From: an uncultured Pseudomonadales bacterium
GTDB taxonomy: Bacteria; Pseudomonadota; Gammaproteobacteria; Pseudomonadales; Azotimanducaceae
Reading direction: 5' to 3'
Assembly (NCBI GenBank): GCA_958296195.1
Contig: OY282455.1
Location: forward strand, 3,286,001-3,350,000
DNA length: 64,000 bases
The position numbers and the translations under genes were made by a program. Of the stretch, positions 26,497 to 34,507 are shown piece after piece; position 1 is the first letter of the stretch; the number at the start of each line of letters is the position of its first letter. The notes beneath the pieces are model-generated. The model worked only from the letters and a program-made list of their open reading frames with translations. It had not been told where the DNA came from and searched no databases.

Positions 26497-26524
26497 TTGA
26501 CGCCGCACTCTCTTTTTATATCAT
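26497..26524 (+). promoter_or_regulatory. Sigma70-like promoter of the RiPP-type cluster
   Basis: TTGACG at 26497-26502 and TATCAT at 26519-26524 are separated by 16 bases, each one mismatch from consensus. The pair lies 32 bases upstream of the GTG of the small peptide gene, within AT-rich DNA. An ideal ribosome-binding site AGGAGG (26546-26551) follows, 5 bases before the GTG. Confidence 0.6.
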
Positions 26525-26556
26525 GCAACCATCATTAAGCCGAATAGGAGGCAAAC

Positions 26557-26736
26557 GTGAACGAAGCAACCATGGCCCTAAGAGCGACTGAAACTGACCT
26601 TCCCTTGGAGAACCTCGAAATTGATGTCAGTCAAATCCCCAGCCCTGCTCTTGCTAGGCTGGTCGAGGAGGTTAGGAACGAGGACCCTCTATTCCCGCAA
26701 GCCTATGACCGAGTCCACAATCGACACAACCGCTAG
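26557..26736 (+). CDS. Putative RiPP precursor peptide (cyclophane/triceptide type)
   Basis: 59 codons, too short for routine gene calling. GTG start with a perfect AGGAGG five bases upstream. The N-terminal part is acidic and helical-looking (ETDLPLENLEIDVSQIP, then ALARLVEEVRNEDPLFP), which suits a leader. The last eleven residues AYDRVHNRHNR contain three aromatic-x-Arg triplets in a row: YDR, HNR and HNR. Three-residue cyclophane (triceptide) enzymes join an aromatic ring (Trp, Phe, Tyr or His) to the third residue of such triplets, so this C-terminus is a fitting core. The radical SAM gene starts 26 nt downstream. No protease or transporter is nearby. The role is inferred from position, size and motif. 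Confidence 0.72.
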   Translation: MNEATMALRATETDLPLENLEIDVSQIPSPALARLVEEVRNEDPLFPQAYDRVHNRHNR

Positions 26737-26762
26737 GTGGAAGGTCTCAGGAGGGCCGAACT

Positions 26763-27914
26763 GTGTTGGAAATTAACACGGTCTTGGTGAAGGTGGCCAG
26801 CCGATGTAATATAAACTGCTCGTACTGCTACGTTTACAACATGGGAGATATGCAGTGGGCTAGTATGCCTAAGCATATCTCCCATGCGACGATAGTAGCC
26901 TTATCAAAAAATTTGAAAGCATTGGCCGATGCTCAAGGACGACGATTCGCGGTTGTATTGCATGGTGGAGAACCATTGCTACTAGGATACAAGAAGCTGT
27001 CATACCTGCTCCTAAGTCTGCGGAAGATTCTTTCCGCGGACTACTATCCGTTGAGCATTCAGACAAATGGCATATGTATAACTGATGATATTCTGGACCT
27101 TTGCTCAGAGCATCGTGTAAGCCTTAGCGTGAGTATTGACGGCCCCCAAAATGTCAATGACCGCCACAGGATAGATCATTTAGGCCGGGGAACTTATGCT
27201 CGAATTATCCGAGGCATCCAAAAACTCCGAGACCATCTGGACTCGGAATTTTTGTATGCTGGCATCTTATCTGTGATTGACCCCGAATCTGACCCAAGCG
27301 AGGTATATTCATCATTAAAGGACCTTGACGCTCCTAGTATAGACTTCCTATATAGGGACGGCAATCACACAGAGCTTCCTCCCGGAAAGAAGACCGTTCG
27401 ATCTACTGAATACGGCCAATGGTTAGTGGCTCTCTTGGGTGCATATCTAGCAGACCCTAATCCGCCCCGAATTCGATTCCTGGATGACATGATAAAACTG
27501 GTTCTTGGTGGTTACGGCACCAAGGAGGGGTTAGGATTTACTGATTACGGGATCATCATTATTGATACGGATGGATCCATATCAAAAAACGATACTCTAA
27601 AAAGCTCGTATAATGGCGCGGACCGCTTCTCTCAGCCCTGCTCGATTCACGCTCACAATCTTGTCGATATCTTGGACTCACCGGAATTTTCTGAATACCA
27701 CGCCTTGCAGAGGCCAACTGCCTCATCATGCCTCTCATGTCCGGAACTAAAGGTATGCGGAGGCGGAATGCCTCTGCATAGATGGAGTAAGCAAAATGGG
27801 TATGACAATCCGTCGGTCTATTGCGCTGACCAAATGATTCTTATTAGCCAAGTTCGACATCAGATTGGATTGATAACAGGCGAGAAATTGGAGTATGAGC
27901 GACCATCTTGTTGA
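26763..27914 (+). CDS. Radical SAM/SPASM peptide-modifying enzyme, cyclophane-synthase-like
   Basis: 383 residues. The radical SAM cluster motif CNINCSYCYVYN starts at Cys15 (CxxxCxxC), followed by HGGEPLLL and a TIM-barrel core (LSIQTNGICI, SLSVSIDGP). The C-terminal region has SPASM-type cysteines (CSIHAHN, CLSCPELKVCGGG, YCADQ) for auxiliary Fe-S clusters. The KVASRCNINCSYCYVYN opening is shared by the FxsB/GrrM/XyeB-like maturases that build cyclophanes on precursor peptides. GTG 26763 has CAGGAGGG upstream. The last 20 bases overlap the oxygenase gene, so the operon is tight. The predicted substrate is the 59-residue peptide encoded just upstream. Confidence 0.85.
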   Translation: MLEINTVLVKVASRCNINCSYCYVYNMGDMQWASMPKHISHATIVALSKNLKALADAQGRRFAVVLHGGEPLLLGYKKLSYLLLSLRKILSADYYPLSIQTNGICITDDILDLCSEHRVSLSVSIDGPQNVNDRHRIDHLGRGTYARIIRGIQKLRDHLDSEFLYAGILSVIDPESDPSEVYSSLKDLDAPSIDFLYRDGNHTELPPGKKTVRSTEYGQWLVALLGAYLADPNPPRIRFLDDMIKLVLGGYGTKEGLGFTDYGIIIIDTDGSISKNDTLKSSYNGADRFSQPCSIHAHNLVDILDSPEFSEYHALQRPTASSCLSCPELKVCGGGMPLHRWSKQNGYDNPSVYCADQMILISQVRHQIGLITGEKLEYERPSC

Positions 27915-28491
27915 CTTGCATATCTCCGGGCCGTTTGCCGACCCATTTAGTCATTTTCTATCACATAAAGTCTTTAAACCGGACGTGAGTCAAAGAATAT
28001 TGGCCTGGCTGGAAAACACCAGCCGCTGGAAGCTGGTGGAAACTAACTTTTACGAGCAATTTGAATTTAGTCTCCTGGACTGCTGCCCTCCCAAAGGCCT
28101 CGGGTTGCTGCGCTCACCTTTTTTCCTTAGGTCTCTAGGTAATCGGTTGGAGAAGTTGTTCAACACGAGTCTCGACGAACATCCCCATATCACAGCGCAT
28201 AAGTTGGTTCCAGGGCAAAGTATTAGGCTTCACAATGATTTCATTCCGGGGGGTGAAACTCATCGAGTTCTCATTCAACTAAATGGGGGCTGGAAGACCG
28301 CTCAAGGTGGGCTTCTGGTCTTTTTTGGCAGTGATTGTTCGGAGGATGTGCGTAAGATATTTCATCCTCGGCACAATAGCGCGATTGGATTTGCGATATC
28401 CGAGAGGTCTTACCACGCCGTATCCACCATCCACACAGGGGAGCGCTTTACACTCGTCTATTCCTTTTCCGAGAGATTGGCCGGTGCGTGA
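27895..28491 (+). CDS. 2-oxoglutarate/Fe(II) oxygenase, putative RiPP tailoring enzyme
   Basis: 198 residues with a double-stranded beta-helix pattern. The Fe(II) facial triad is His113 and Asp115 in RLHNDF, and His174 in ERSYHAVST. Arg184 in GERFTLVYSF is the probable 2-oxoglutarate anchor. HRVLIQLNGGW and GGLLVFF are core strands. Such enzymes hydroxylate unactivated carbons, and relatives act on peptides or ribosomal proteins. It starts within the end of the radical SAM gene (20-nt overlap) and overlaps the HExxH gene by 8 nt, which argues for a role on the same peptide. Prolyl-hydroxylase-like proteins are the nearest recognisable relatives. Confidence 0.8.
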   Translation: MSDHLVDLHISGPFADPFSHFLSHKVFKPDVSQRILAWLENTSRWKLVETNFYEQFEFSLLDCCPPKGLGLLRSPFFLRSLGNRLEKLFNTSLDEHPHITAHKLVPGQSIRLHNDFIPGGETHRVLIQLNGGWKTAQGGLLVFFGSDCSEDVRKIFHPRHNSAIGFAISERSYHAVSTIHTGERFTLVYSFSERLAGA

Positions 28492-29362
28492 TATTCAAAC
28501 CCAAGTTTTGTCTGTCGTGAACAAATATCCTAGTTGTCTGTGGACTCCAAGTCTCGCAAAACTGTTGGCAGAGCATAAACAACTAAGTCTCCTTCAACAG
28601 ATCGGAATGGCGATTGACGACTACGGGACCCATCGCCTATTAGTGGGCTCAAGTTCTAGCTCTCGAAGAGTTTTCGCTTCGGTGCCAATTTCTCGAACAG
28701 AAAATGACGGCCAGTCGAAGCAGGTTTTATCGATAGAAATTCTGCCAAAAGACGATCGGGAAAAATACCGAAAGCGTGGGCTAACGTTTTTTTCAGAGCA
28801 CGAGTTGGCTTGCTCGAAGGTACTTGAATGTTTTAGGGACGCTGTAGAAATCATGAATTTAATACCCCAGCTTGGAGAAACCATTGGTTTTCTGGCCAGG
28901 ATAGGTCACATGCTCAAGTCTGATGATGATGGTTCGGACATAAGTTACAGTGACCCTCTTGTTCCATTTTCGATTTGGGTGTCCGTCCCGCGAGGCAGAG
29001 TAGTGAACGATAGTTTGAGGGTGTCAGAATCCATCTTACATGAATCCATGCATCTTCAGCTAACCCTTATTGAAGGGGTTTTGCCGCTTATTCACTCTCA
29101 GGAACAAACCTTTTTCTCCCCGTGGAAAAAGGCATGGCGACCATCACTAGGTATCCTGCACTCCTTGTATGTTTTTCGTGCCATTGACCAATTTTTTGAG
29201 CGACTACTATCTCGTTCCATATGGGCTCCTGAGGATATTAGGCATATGGAGAGGCGCCGCATGCAAATTGGGCAACAAGTTTCGCAATTTGAGGGGACTC
29301 TCGATTCGTCAGACCTTACAGATGTCGGAAGGAATTTGGTGACAAGGCTACTGACTGTTTAG
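28484..29362 (+). CDS. HExxH-motif protein, putative 2OG-dependent peptide beta-hydroxylase
   Basis: 292 residues from GTG 28484, which overlaps the end of the oxygenase gene by 8 nt. The frame is open further upstream but there it only shadows that gene. The motif SILHESMHLQLTLIEG (His186 to His190) looks like a metalloprotease site. In RiPP clusters, however, HExxH proteins of this type, either stand-alone or fused to radical SAM cyclophane synthases, act as 2-oxoglutarate-dependent beta-hydroxylases. The downstream segment LGILHSLYVFRAIDQFF is also family-like, with a His that may complete the metal site. It is the last gene of the cluster. A protease role in leader removal is the alternative. 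Confidence 0.7.
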   Translation: MRDIQTQVLSVVNKYPSCLWTPSLAKLLAEHKQLSLLQQIGMAIDDYGTHRLLVGSSSSSRRVFASVPISRTENDGQSKQVLSIEILPKDDREKYRKRGLTFFSEHELACSKVLECFRDAVEIMNLIPQLGETIGFLARIGHMLKSDDDGSDISYSDPLVPFSIWVSVPRGRVVNDSLRVSESILHESMHLQLTLIEGVLPLIHSQEQTFFSPWKKAWRPSLGILHSLYVFRAIDQFFERLLSRSIWAPEDIRHMERRRMQIGQQVSQFEGTLDSSDLTDVGRNLVTRLLTV

Positions 29363-29422
29363 ACTGGAAGCGCACCTCTACTTCGACAGGCGGATGGCCG
29401 AGATCGCCCCCCGCAGGATACT

Positions 29423-30238
29423 TTAGGGGGAGTCTGGCCGGACGGGTGCTACGTCATCCGTGCCCCAGTCCGTCCTGCGAACTTCCTTGAGTTGCTTGGC
29501 AAAAGCGCTGTATTCCGCCTGATCGGAAACGGCGGCCCGAATTTCCTGGTTAGCCAGCTCAACCAGATCCTCGAAGTCCCCATTATTAGACATCTCATCT
29601 TTCATTTTGACTATGCAAAGAAAGGCACACAACTGCTGCAACCGCCCTTCCCGTTTGTCTCGTAAAGCATCTCGATTGAGGTCGAGGCAGTCAATGGTCT
29701 CCTTTCCCTGCCTTGTACGGTGGCCTATGACTGACCCAGAAAAATGGAAGTGTATATTGGGATCATCTATTGCTGGATGTACAAGCATCGGTTGCTCACA
29801 TTCCATAGGATCCTCGTGACTCCGAGCCCGATTGTCTTCATCTAGAAGAGGAAACAAATCGTTCTTTTTTGTATTGCAAACGGGACAGCACATAAGGAGG
29901 TTATCCCAATCATAAACTAACCAGTAATATCCCGGATATAGTTTAGTACATCCTTTCGATTGCCGTACGGAACCCTTTGGGCGATAATGTTCGATGTTTG
30001 GGTGGGCCGCAGGGCGAATCTTAGTTTCACAGTAGCAGCACTTTCCGTGTTGTGCGAGGAGTAGCTGTTCTCTCACCTCACTGTTTCCATAGATATTGGA
30101 GTCAAAATTAAACTTTTTGACGCCCGACCTGTAGTCTTCGCCAGTTTCAATGTAGGAATCACAGTCCTCCTTGATCCTCTGACCTCCCCTGCGCGAAAGC
30201 TCTGGCGGACCGCCGGACGGTTTTACGATCCTAATCAT
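29423..30238 (-). CDS. ptuB: HNH endonuclease of a Septu-like system (PtuB-like)
   Basis: 271 residues from ATG 30238 (GGGAG upstream). An earlier in-frame ATG at 30271 lies inside the ATPase gene. The zinc and HNH elements are visible: GKCCYCETKI, NIEHYRPKG with the catalytic His, and CCPVCNTKKND. The LVYDWDNLLMCCPVCN arrangement is that of the TIGR02646-type HNH proteins that accompany AAA ATPases in Septu and in retron-Eco8-like or related systems. It is expected to cut nucleic acid once the ATPase senses infection. It converges on the RiPP-type cluster, with 60 nt between stops. Confidence 0.82.
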   Translation of the reverse strand: MIRIVKPSGGPPELSRRGGQRIKEDCDSYIETGEDYRSGVKKFNFDSNIYGNSEVREQLLLAQHGKCCYCETKIRPAAHPNIEHYRPKGSVRQSKGCTKLYPGYYWLVYDWDNLLMCCPVCNTKKNDLFPLLDEDNRARSHEDPMECEQPMLVHPAIDDPNIHFHFSGSVIGHRTRQGKETIDCLDLNRDALRDKREGRLQQLCAFLCIVKMKDEMSNNGDFEDLVELANQEIRAAVSDQAEYSAFAKQLKEVRRTDWGTDDVAPVRPDSP

Positions 30239-30254
30239 TAGTAGCAGCACTCCC

Positions 30255-31637
30255 TCATTTTGTTTCTGCAATGATGGCCGCCGCTTTGCGTATTATTTCC
30301 ATAGCTTCCCGGTCCTCCCGAGTTTCGGCGGTTGGCAGGCTATCAAGTTCGTCCTCAATTTCGCTCAGCCGTATCTTATCTGTATCAGATAGGATCCGCT
30401 TGCTGCACAAATCGATCTTTTCATCGATAAGAGCTTCAACGTGAGGGCTTCGTGAGGAGGATAGGCCAAAAAGTGGGCTGGTGAGAATTTGGTCAACTCT
30501 CCACCCCTCAACGGCTTCTGGATTGTTTTCGATTACTACCTGCCCACACTCTTGCCGCAATACAACTAGATTAGCCCCTTTTGTCGCCTGAGCCATCAAG
30601 GGACTATGTGCAGTTGCAATAAACTGGATTTGAGGAAAAAGATCGGTCAAATTCTCAACTATACGCCGCTGCCATAGGGGGTGTAAATGAAGATCGATTT
30701 CGTCGATCATCACAATGGCAGGCTCAACTAGCGGATTATCGTTTTCTGGGTAGTACCGATATAGTCGAGTTGCGAGGTCCAGGACCCAAGCTAATGTTGT
30801 TTGGTAGCCTAGGCTTAGAGCAGAAAGTGGGATGGGGCCATAAGGAGTAACAAATCTAACACCACCGCCACTATTCTCATCCGGGATTCCGAGGCTCTTT
30901 AAGCTCTTTGGTCCCAAAATTTTTATATCTTCTGCATTCTTAACATCTGGAAGGATTGTAGCGAGCATTTCCTTTACCTTTTCTAGATGTGACGCGACTA
31001 CTTTTCTTTTGATGGAAGCGTAATCCAGGTCCAGTAGAATTTTTTCTGCGTCGTAGAGCTCTGTTGCTCCCGAAAAGAGAGAAGCTAGAGGGTCACGAAG
31101 TTCTGAGTTTTGAATATTGAGTCTGCCCATGCGCCGGTCTGCACCATAGGCAAAAATGGGCATGTCTTGGGGCGGAAATTTTAGCTCTCCGGGAAGCTCA
31201 CCAGACGGGTCGAAATTTGTTAACTTTTGATTGCTCCCCTCCATTTTGATACCTGTTTTAATTTCTAGCGCCTGCCCGTTTTCTGCTGTGTTAAGTTTTT
31301 GACCGGTACTCAATGTCGCCTTGATGTCGGCTTCTGCTGATTGCGCTACGCGAAGCAGTGAATCGAGCACTTTGTTTTCTTCTTCAGCTAGCGCGGGCTG
31401 AATATCTGTCGAGGCATCTTGGTCTTGGGAGTTGGTAGTTATTTTTAGAACAGGCCTCATCCAAGCTAGGCATTGGAGTAAAGTTGTTTTTCCAACGCCG
31501 TTGTCTCCCAAAAGCAGGGTCCATTGAGGTAAGCTACCGTCTGAGCCACACAGATCTAGAACTTGTCGTTCCCCAAAACAGCGGACATTCTCTAGTTCAA
31601 GAGATTTGTAGTAAATTAGTGACTGCGGATTTGCCAT
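30255..31637 (-). CDS. ptuA: AAA/SMC-like ATPase of a Septu-like system (PtuA-like)
   Basis: 460 residues. The opening KSLELENVRCFGE is typical of OLD/RecF/SMC-like ATPases. Walker A is GDNGVGKTT (44-52), a signature region SALSLGYQTTLAWVL lies near 275, and Walker B is IVMIDEIDLHLHP, followed by the D-loop/switch FIATAHSPLMAQ. The C-terminal domain beyond residue 400 is helical. Paired with an HNH gene 16 nt downstream, this is the two-gene Septu anti-phage architecture. There is no reverse transcriptase or ncRNA in the adjoining DNA, which argues against a retron. Composition is AT-rich like the RiPP-type cluster. Confidence 0.85.
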   Translation of the reverse strand: MANPQSLIYYKSLELENVRCFGERQVLDLCGSDGSLPQWTLLLGDNGVGKTTLLQCLAWMRPVLKITTNSQDQDASTDIQPALAEEENKVLDSLLRVAQSAEADIKATLSTGQKLNTAENGQALEIKTGIKMEGSNQKLTNFDPSGELPGELKFPPQDMPIFAYGADRRMGRLNIQNSELRDPLASLFSGATELYDAEKILLDLDYASIKRKVVASHLEKVKEMLATILPDVKNAEDIKILGPKSLKSLGIPDENSGGGVRFVTPYGPIPLSALSLGYQTTLAWVLDLATRLYRYYPENDNPLVEPAIVMIDEIDLHLHPLWQRRIVENLTDLFPQIQFIATAHSPLMAQATKGANLVVLRQECGQVVIENNPEAVEGWRVDQILTSPLFGLSSSRSPHVEALIDEKIDLCSKRILSDTDKIRLSEIEDELDSLPTAETREDREAMEIIRKAAAIIAETK

Positions 31638-31748
31638 GCCCAGCTCCTTAGTCTGCGGTTTGGTTGCTGATTATACTGGTTTTAGCCTGTGTCACCCTGC
31701 TTTTTCTGCCGTTTTACCTCTTGATGGGGGCGTTGAGGGGGCAAGGAA

Positions 31749-32582
31749 TCACCGCTCAATGACCGGAAGCATGGCTTCCGAACACCGGAGATCCACCAGC
31801 CCCTGACCGAATTCACGGTCAATGCCCGGTGCGCCGATGTCCTGCGCACAGTGTTTCAGCACACGCACCACCTCCGCAGCGCTCTCATAGAGCTGAAAGA
31901 GGTGGAAGACCATAGCACTGAGTTTCGCGGTCGCACCGGAGGTGTGACCGATATCCAGCACGGTGAAACAGTGTTCCATGAAATCACCGCACTTGTAGAC
32001 ATACCGATCCGGCACGATCGCGCCGGAGTGCCGGCGGATTGCCGTGGTCGCCATCAGCCCTTTCCCCGTGTTCAGCGCATCGCGCATCCTGTAGTAGGAC
32101 GGGTTCTCCCAACCGCAGGAGGTGATGGTGTCCGTCCGCCATTTATCCCGATGCTGCGGTCCCTTGATACAGGGAAAGCGCGGTGAACCGTTAGTGAACC
32201 ACACATTCCCGGCACTGACCGGGACCACCAGGTTGAGCGATCGGAGCCGCGCGTCATCGCCCTCGCCGAACCCGGGGCTCACCGACCGGTTCACCACCAG
32301 GGTCTCGGCGCGCAGGGCGCGGTGCACGGGGCGGAGGAAGCCTTTAAGGCCGCCAATCGCACTGTCTCTGTTGCTCGTCAACTCAGGACCGGGCACGACG
32401 ATAGTAGCGCTCGGTACCCCTTCTTCCCGCATATAGCCGAGCATGCGCTCCGCGTGCGAGCCGCTTAGGGCTTTACCCGCCGACAACTCCCATATCACCA
32501 GCTTCTTCCGGTGTCCGCCGGCCTCGGTAATGCGCTCAAGGAGGCCGAGCAGTCCGGGGAAGGTGCTTGTGTTCACAAACAC
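31749..32582 (-). CDS. Copy 2, part B: subtilisin-like domain, probably inactive
   Basis: 277 codons from GTG 32582. It has the same features as copy 1: VFVNTSTFPG at the start, SGSHAERM, the GNVWFTNG segment, HTSGATAKLSA and GAPGIDREFGQGLVDL. It carries an extra stretch GPELTSNRDSAIGG that is absent from copy 1. A patch of about 90 bases (NVWFTNGSPRFPC to CGWENPSYYRM) diverges strongly from copies 1 and 3, while both sides are nearly identical. The junction with part A carries one extra base, so the two frames are not fused. Confidence 0.5.
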   Translation of the reverse strand: MFVNTSTFPGLLGLLERITEAGGHRKKLVIWELSAGKALSGSHAERMLGYMREEGVPSATIVVPGPELTSNRDSAIGGLKGFLRPVHRALRAETLVVNRSVSPGFGEGDDARLRSLNLVVPVSAGNVWFTNGSPRFPCIKGPQHRDKWRTDTITSCGWENPSYYRMRDALNTGKGLMATTAIRRHSGAIVPDRYVYKCGDFMEHCFTVLDIGHTSGATAKLSAMVFHLFQLYESAAEVVRVLKHCAQDIGAPGIDREFGQGLVDLRCSEAMLPVIER

Positions 32583-32589
32583 CGAACGG

Positions 32590-34005
32590 CGTGGAGAGGT
32601 TCGTCAGATGGCCGGTGGGGGTCTCCATGAGGTTCATGACGGTGAGCTTGCGCTCATTTATCGCACCGATATCGGTGTAGCCGAATTCACTCATCCGGAG
32701 CCGCCACTTCCCGTCACCGTCGCCGAAAAATCGCTCCAAAAACGCCGCATCGGTGCGGCGCACCTGATGGCGTTCCAAATGGCCCGTGCCGACCGAGCTG
32801 GTGAGCGTCCCGGCATCATCCACGCCTTCAAAGTTCACGAATGCCCGCTGATCGGACGCGTTGAGCGTCCGCACGATACTCCGCTGCGTCGTATTGCTCG
32901 CCGGATTGAAGGTGGCTACCTGGTAGTCAAGGACCCCGGCATGCACCGTATCGTGCAGCGCGGTCAGGAAGCCGTCCTGCTTGGTGCGCATGTAACTGAG
33001 CACCCGTACGGTGCCGGTCACGGTCAGATGCCAGTCGCCGGTACCGGTGATCAACTTCCGGTCGTTGCCGTGCTCCAGATCATCGGCGTTGAAGTGTATC
33101 GCTTCATTCGCGCCGACGGAGAGCCGTACCGTGCCGCGTTCCGTGGCGGAGTCGTCAAATGCCCTGAAGATCACCGTCTGCTCCGTATCCGTCTCGTTGG
33201 TGATCCGGACGAAGCCCTGCCGGTTCTCCGAAGCCGCGGGGAAGAGGGGCACCAGGGTGGTGCCTGTCTCCGGAGCGGTGGAGAGGTTCGTCAGATGGCC
33301 GGTGGGGGTTGCCATGAGGGACATGACGAGGAGCGGTCAGTTCGCGGTCACCCTGAGGCGCCACTTACCCATGCCGTCGCCGAGTCCCATGGTTTCCAGT
33401 TCCTGTGCCGTGAGCTCGCGTGCCGCGTTGGCGGCGATGCGTGCCGTGACCGTGCTGCGTCCCGCGTTGCCCCGGTCATCGGTGCCCGCGATAGTCGCGG
33501 AGACCGCCCTAGCGGAAGGATTCACGATGCGCAGGATACTCCGTTGCCTCGTGTTGCTGCCGGGGTTGAAGATATGCACCCGGTAGGCGCCGTCTTCGTC
33601 TCTGGGCACGGTGTCGTGCAGGGAGGTCAGAAAGCCGTCCTGCCTGGTCCGCATGTAGACGGGAGCCGTGAAGACGAGGTCACTGGTCAGTTCCAGACGC
33701 CAGTCACCGTCGCCGGGACCGATGCCCGTCAGAATGCCCTTCGCCGTGTTGCCGTTCTCCAGGTCATTGGCGTTGAAGTGTTTGACTTCTTCTCCTGCCG
33801 CAAACGCTATGCGCTCCGTCCGCCGCGCACCGGTGTCGGTGTAGGCGGTGATACGGAGTGTGCCGGCCTGGGCATACGGGTTGATCACCCGTATGAAGCC
33901 CTGCCGATTCTCCGAGGCCGCGGGAAACAGGGGCACGGTCTGTGTCACTGCTGCCGCTTCACAGACCAGCAGCAGCGGCAGAATGCCCGCGGCAAATCGG
34001 CGCAT
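32590..34005 (-). pseudogene. Copy 2, part A: secreted module protein with a nonsense mutation
   Basis: The signal peptide and first module are open from ATG 34005 (MRRFAAGILPLL) to RLRVTAN. A TGA then follows at 33337-33339, where copy 1 has CGA (Arg). The second module continues in the same frame from VMSLMATPTGHLTN to the part B junction. The first piece could still yield a 222-residue secreted single-module protein. The second piece would need internal initiation. Confidence 0.75.
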
Positions 34006-34179
34006 GGCGGATTTTTCCATTGGTTGTTGAATTTGCCGTCCACGGCCTTGTCGGCGTTCGCTGCGCCGGTGGACGGGCTGCGGGGCTGAGTATATGCATT
34101 TCTCCGCCCCGTGCTACCATGAGGCGCATGACTGCACATGCGCACAACCAACTGCAGGTCGTTGACCAGAGGGGGCACC

Positions 34180-34467
34180 GTGGTCAGGTCTGACGTCGAA
34201 AGCAGGCCAAAGCCCGATCTCGCCAAGGTTGACTCGGTGCTTCAGTACGCACTGCTGGTTGCCGGGGAGCAGGACGACCACTTCGACCGGCAGTTGGGGC
34301 CGATCCACCTACTGAAATACGTCTATTTGGCGGACCTTGCCTATGCCGAAAAGCATTTGGGTCTTACCTATACCGGCATACCATGGAAATTTTATAAGTT
34401 CGGCCCTTGGTCCCAGATGGTTCATGATCGAATTGAACCAGCGCTTCATGCAAGTCGAAACCCTTAG
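34180..34467 (+). CDS. Truncated Panacea/SocA-like (DUF4065) N-terminal fragment
   Basis: About 95 residues from GTG 34180, or longer from an in-frame ATG at 34138. The segment LGPIHLLKYVYLADLAYAEKHLG followed by FYKFGPWSQMVHDRIEPAL resembles the start of Panacea-domain (SocA-like) antitoxins: K-L-x-Y-L-A-D and a G-P-W/F-x-x-x-V pattern. Known members are 140-200 residues, so the C-terminal half is missing. The frame stops at 34467, 41 nt before the convergent RES gene ends. It is probably a decayed or recombined remnant. Confidence 0.5.
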   Translation: MVRSDVESRPKPDLAKVDSVLQYALLVAGEQDDHFDRQLGPIHLLKYVYLADLAYAEKHLGLTYTGIPWKFYKFGPWSQMVHDRIEPALHASRNP

Positions 34468-34507
34468 AAAAAGTACAGGATGGGCATTTTAGCGGGGTTT
34501 CTGACCG

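Larger units (their letters stand above)
31749..34005 (-). repeat. Direct repeat copy 2 of the secreted repeat/pseudo-peptidase gene family
   Basis: Same unit as copies 1 and 3. It shares the 3' boundary AGGAATCACCGCTCAATGACC with copy 1. At the 5' end the homology stops at the ATG of part A. The upstream DNA (34006-34180) differs from the other copies and lacks the short dispersed repeat. Confidence 0.9.

Noticed and set aside
29363-29422. A possible bidirectional terminator with CCCCC and GGGGG arms between the HExxH and HNH genes.
   Set aside because: The stem is only five base pairs with a 14-base loop and no T-run, too weak to call.
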